A stretch of 5,966 nt of DNA, taken from contig MENB01000171.1 of assembly GCA_001768125.1 (NCBI GenBank), forward strand, positions 1 to 5,966, read 5' to 3'. The notes below the pieces were generated by a model. It saw only the letters and a program-made list of their open reading frames with translations. It was not told the DNA's origin and did not search any database. Shown piece by piece: positions 5,602 to 5,966 of this stretch. The position numbers and the translations under genes are program-made. Source of the stretch: Armatimonadetes bacterium RBG_19FT_COMBO_69_19. GTDB lineage: Bacteria; Sysuimicrobiota; Sysuimicrobiia; Sysuimicrobiales; Kaftiobacteriaceae. The stretch's first letter is position 1; every line of letters begins with the position of its first letter.

Positions 5602-5966
5602 GCCGGAACCCCCAGATGACGGTACAGCATGCGGTTGATCGCCTTCATCGTCGCCCTCACCACCGCTTCATGCGGATCGGCCGTAAACAGCGCAGAGCCC
5701 AACAAGTGCTCCTCCTTCGCTGTCGTTCCTGAGACGAGCAGGATGTTCAAGGCCTCGGCGCCGCCCACCGGCGTGCGCGAGATTTCCTCCAGCGCCAGGT
5801 CCCATCCGGGGGCGAGGAACTGCCGGACGGCGTTGAGCGTGGCCTCGACCAGCAGGCGCAGCCCGCTCATCCCCAGCAGCGGTCCCTCCGCCCTGCCCGT
5901 GACCTGCTGGCCGTCGTGCTCGAGCTCCACCGTGGCCGTGCCGCGGGCATTCGTCACGCCGAGATC
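5598..5966 (-). CDS. Small conserved-looking hypothetical protein, probably partial at its 5' end
   Basis: I do not recognise this gene with certainty. A GTG at 5957 would give 119 residues, but the frame stays open to the window edge (DLGVTNARG...), and the first visible residues already look like part of a beta strand, so the true start is probably outside. The visible pattern is a beta strand (ATVELEHDGQQVTGRAEG), a helix (LRLLVEATLNAVRQFL), two beta strands (LALEEISRTP, EALNILLVSGTT), a strand (LLGSALFTA) and a final helix (HEAVVRATMKAINRML). This suggests a compact alpha/beta domain with two similar beta-alpha halves, loosely reminiscent of the LeuA allosteric domain. There is no signal peptide, membrane segment or catalytic motif in the visible part. 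It shares a 4-bp GTGA overlap with the downstream secreted peptidase and is probably co-transcribed with it. Confidence 0.7.
   Translation of the reverse strand, partial: DLGVTNARGTATVELEHDGQQVTGRAEGPLLGMSGLRLLVEATLNAVRQFLAPGWDLALEEISRTPVGGAEALNILLVSGTTAKEEHLLGSALFTADPHEAVVRATMKAINRMLYRHLGVPA

Overview
The window is compact, strongly G+C-rich bacterial DNA. Genes are packed with overlaps of 4 bp or gaps under 20 bp, and the only intergenic space of any size is the ~99 bp between the two divergent start codons near 2915-3013. Nothing fixes the species. High G+C, GTG starts and phenylacetyl-CoA epoxidase subunits that keep diiron motifs fit a free-living aerobic high-G+C bacterium, perhaps from a poorly sampled soil or thermophilic lineage. 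I see no tRNA, rRNA, CRISPR array or insertion sequence.

Left part (1-2914, minus strand, read right to left): a phenylacetate-degradation operon. It begins with paaA, the catalytic subunit of the ring-1,2-phenylacetyl-CoA epoxidase. Two adjacent paralogous DinB/YfiT-fold genes follow, then paaB, then paaC, which runs off the left edge. PaaA, PaaB and PaaC belong to the multicomponent enzyme that epoxidises the aromatic ring of phenylacetyl-CoA; the reductase PaaE and later pathway genes would lie outside. The two DinB-like genes sit between core subunit genes and the first shares an ATGA overlap with paaA, so they are very likely co-expressed with the epoxidase. The epoxide product is reactive, and DinB-fold enzymes include thiol-dependent transferases and isomerases. 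A role in handling or detoxifying epoxide or oxepin intermediates is therefore an attractive but unproven inference. The second paralogue read in this description (1425-1961) has Glu where the other has the first of three putative metal-binding His residues.

Middle (3014-4306, plus strand): a divergently transcribed CNNM/CBS/CorC-HlyC-type membrane protein (DUF21 membrane domain, paired CBS domains, transporter-associated domain), probably involved in divalent cation transport or tolerance. A strong sigma70-like promoter for paaA (TTGACG, 18 bp, TACAAT) lies in the shared intergenic region, so close to the paaA ATG that the transcript may be leaderless.

Right part (4303-5966, minus strand): a secreted M28-family zinc aminopeptidase with an inserted PA domain. 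It is translationally coupled (GTGA overlap) to an upstream small protein of unknown function whose 5' end is probably cut by the window edge. The peptidase converges on the CNNM gene with a 4-bp stop-codon overlap, leaving no room for an intergenic terminator.
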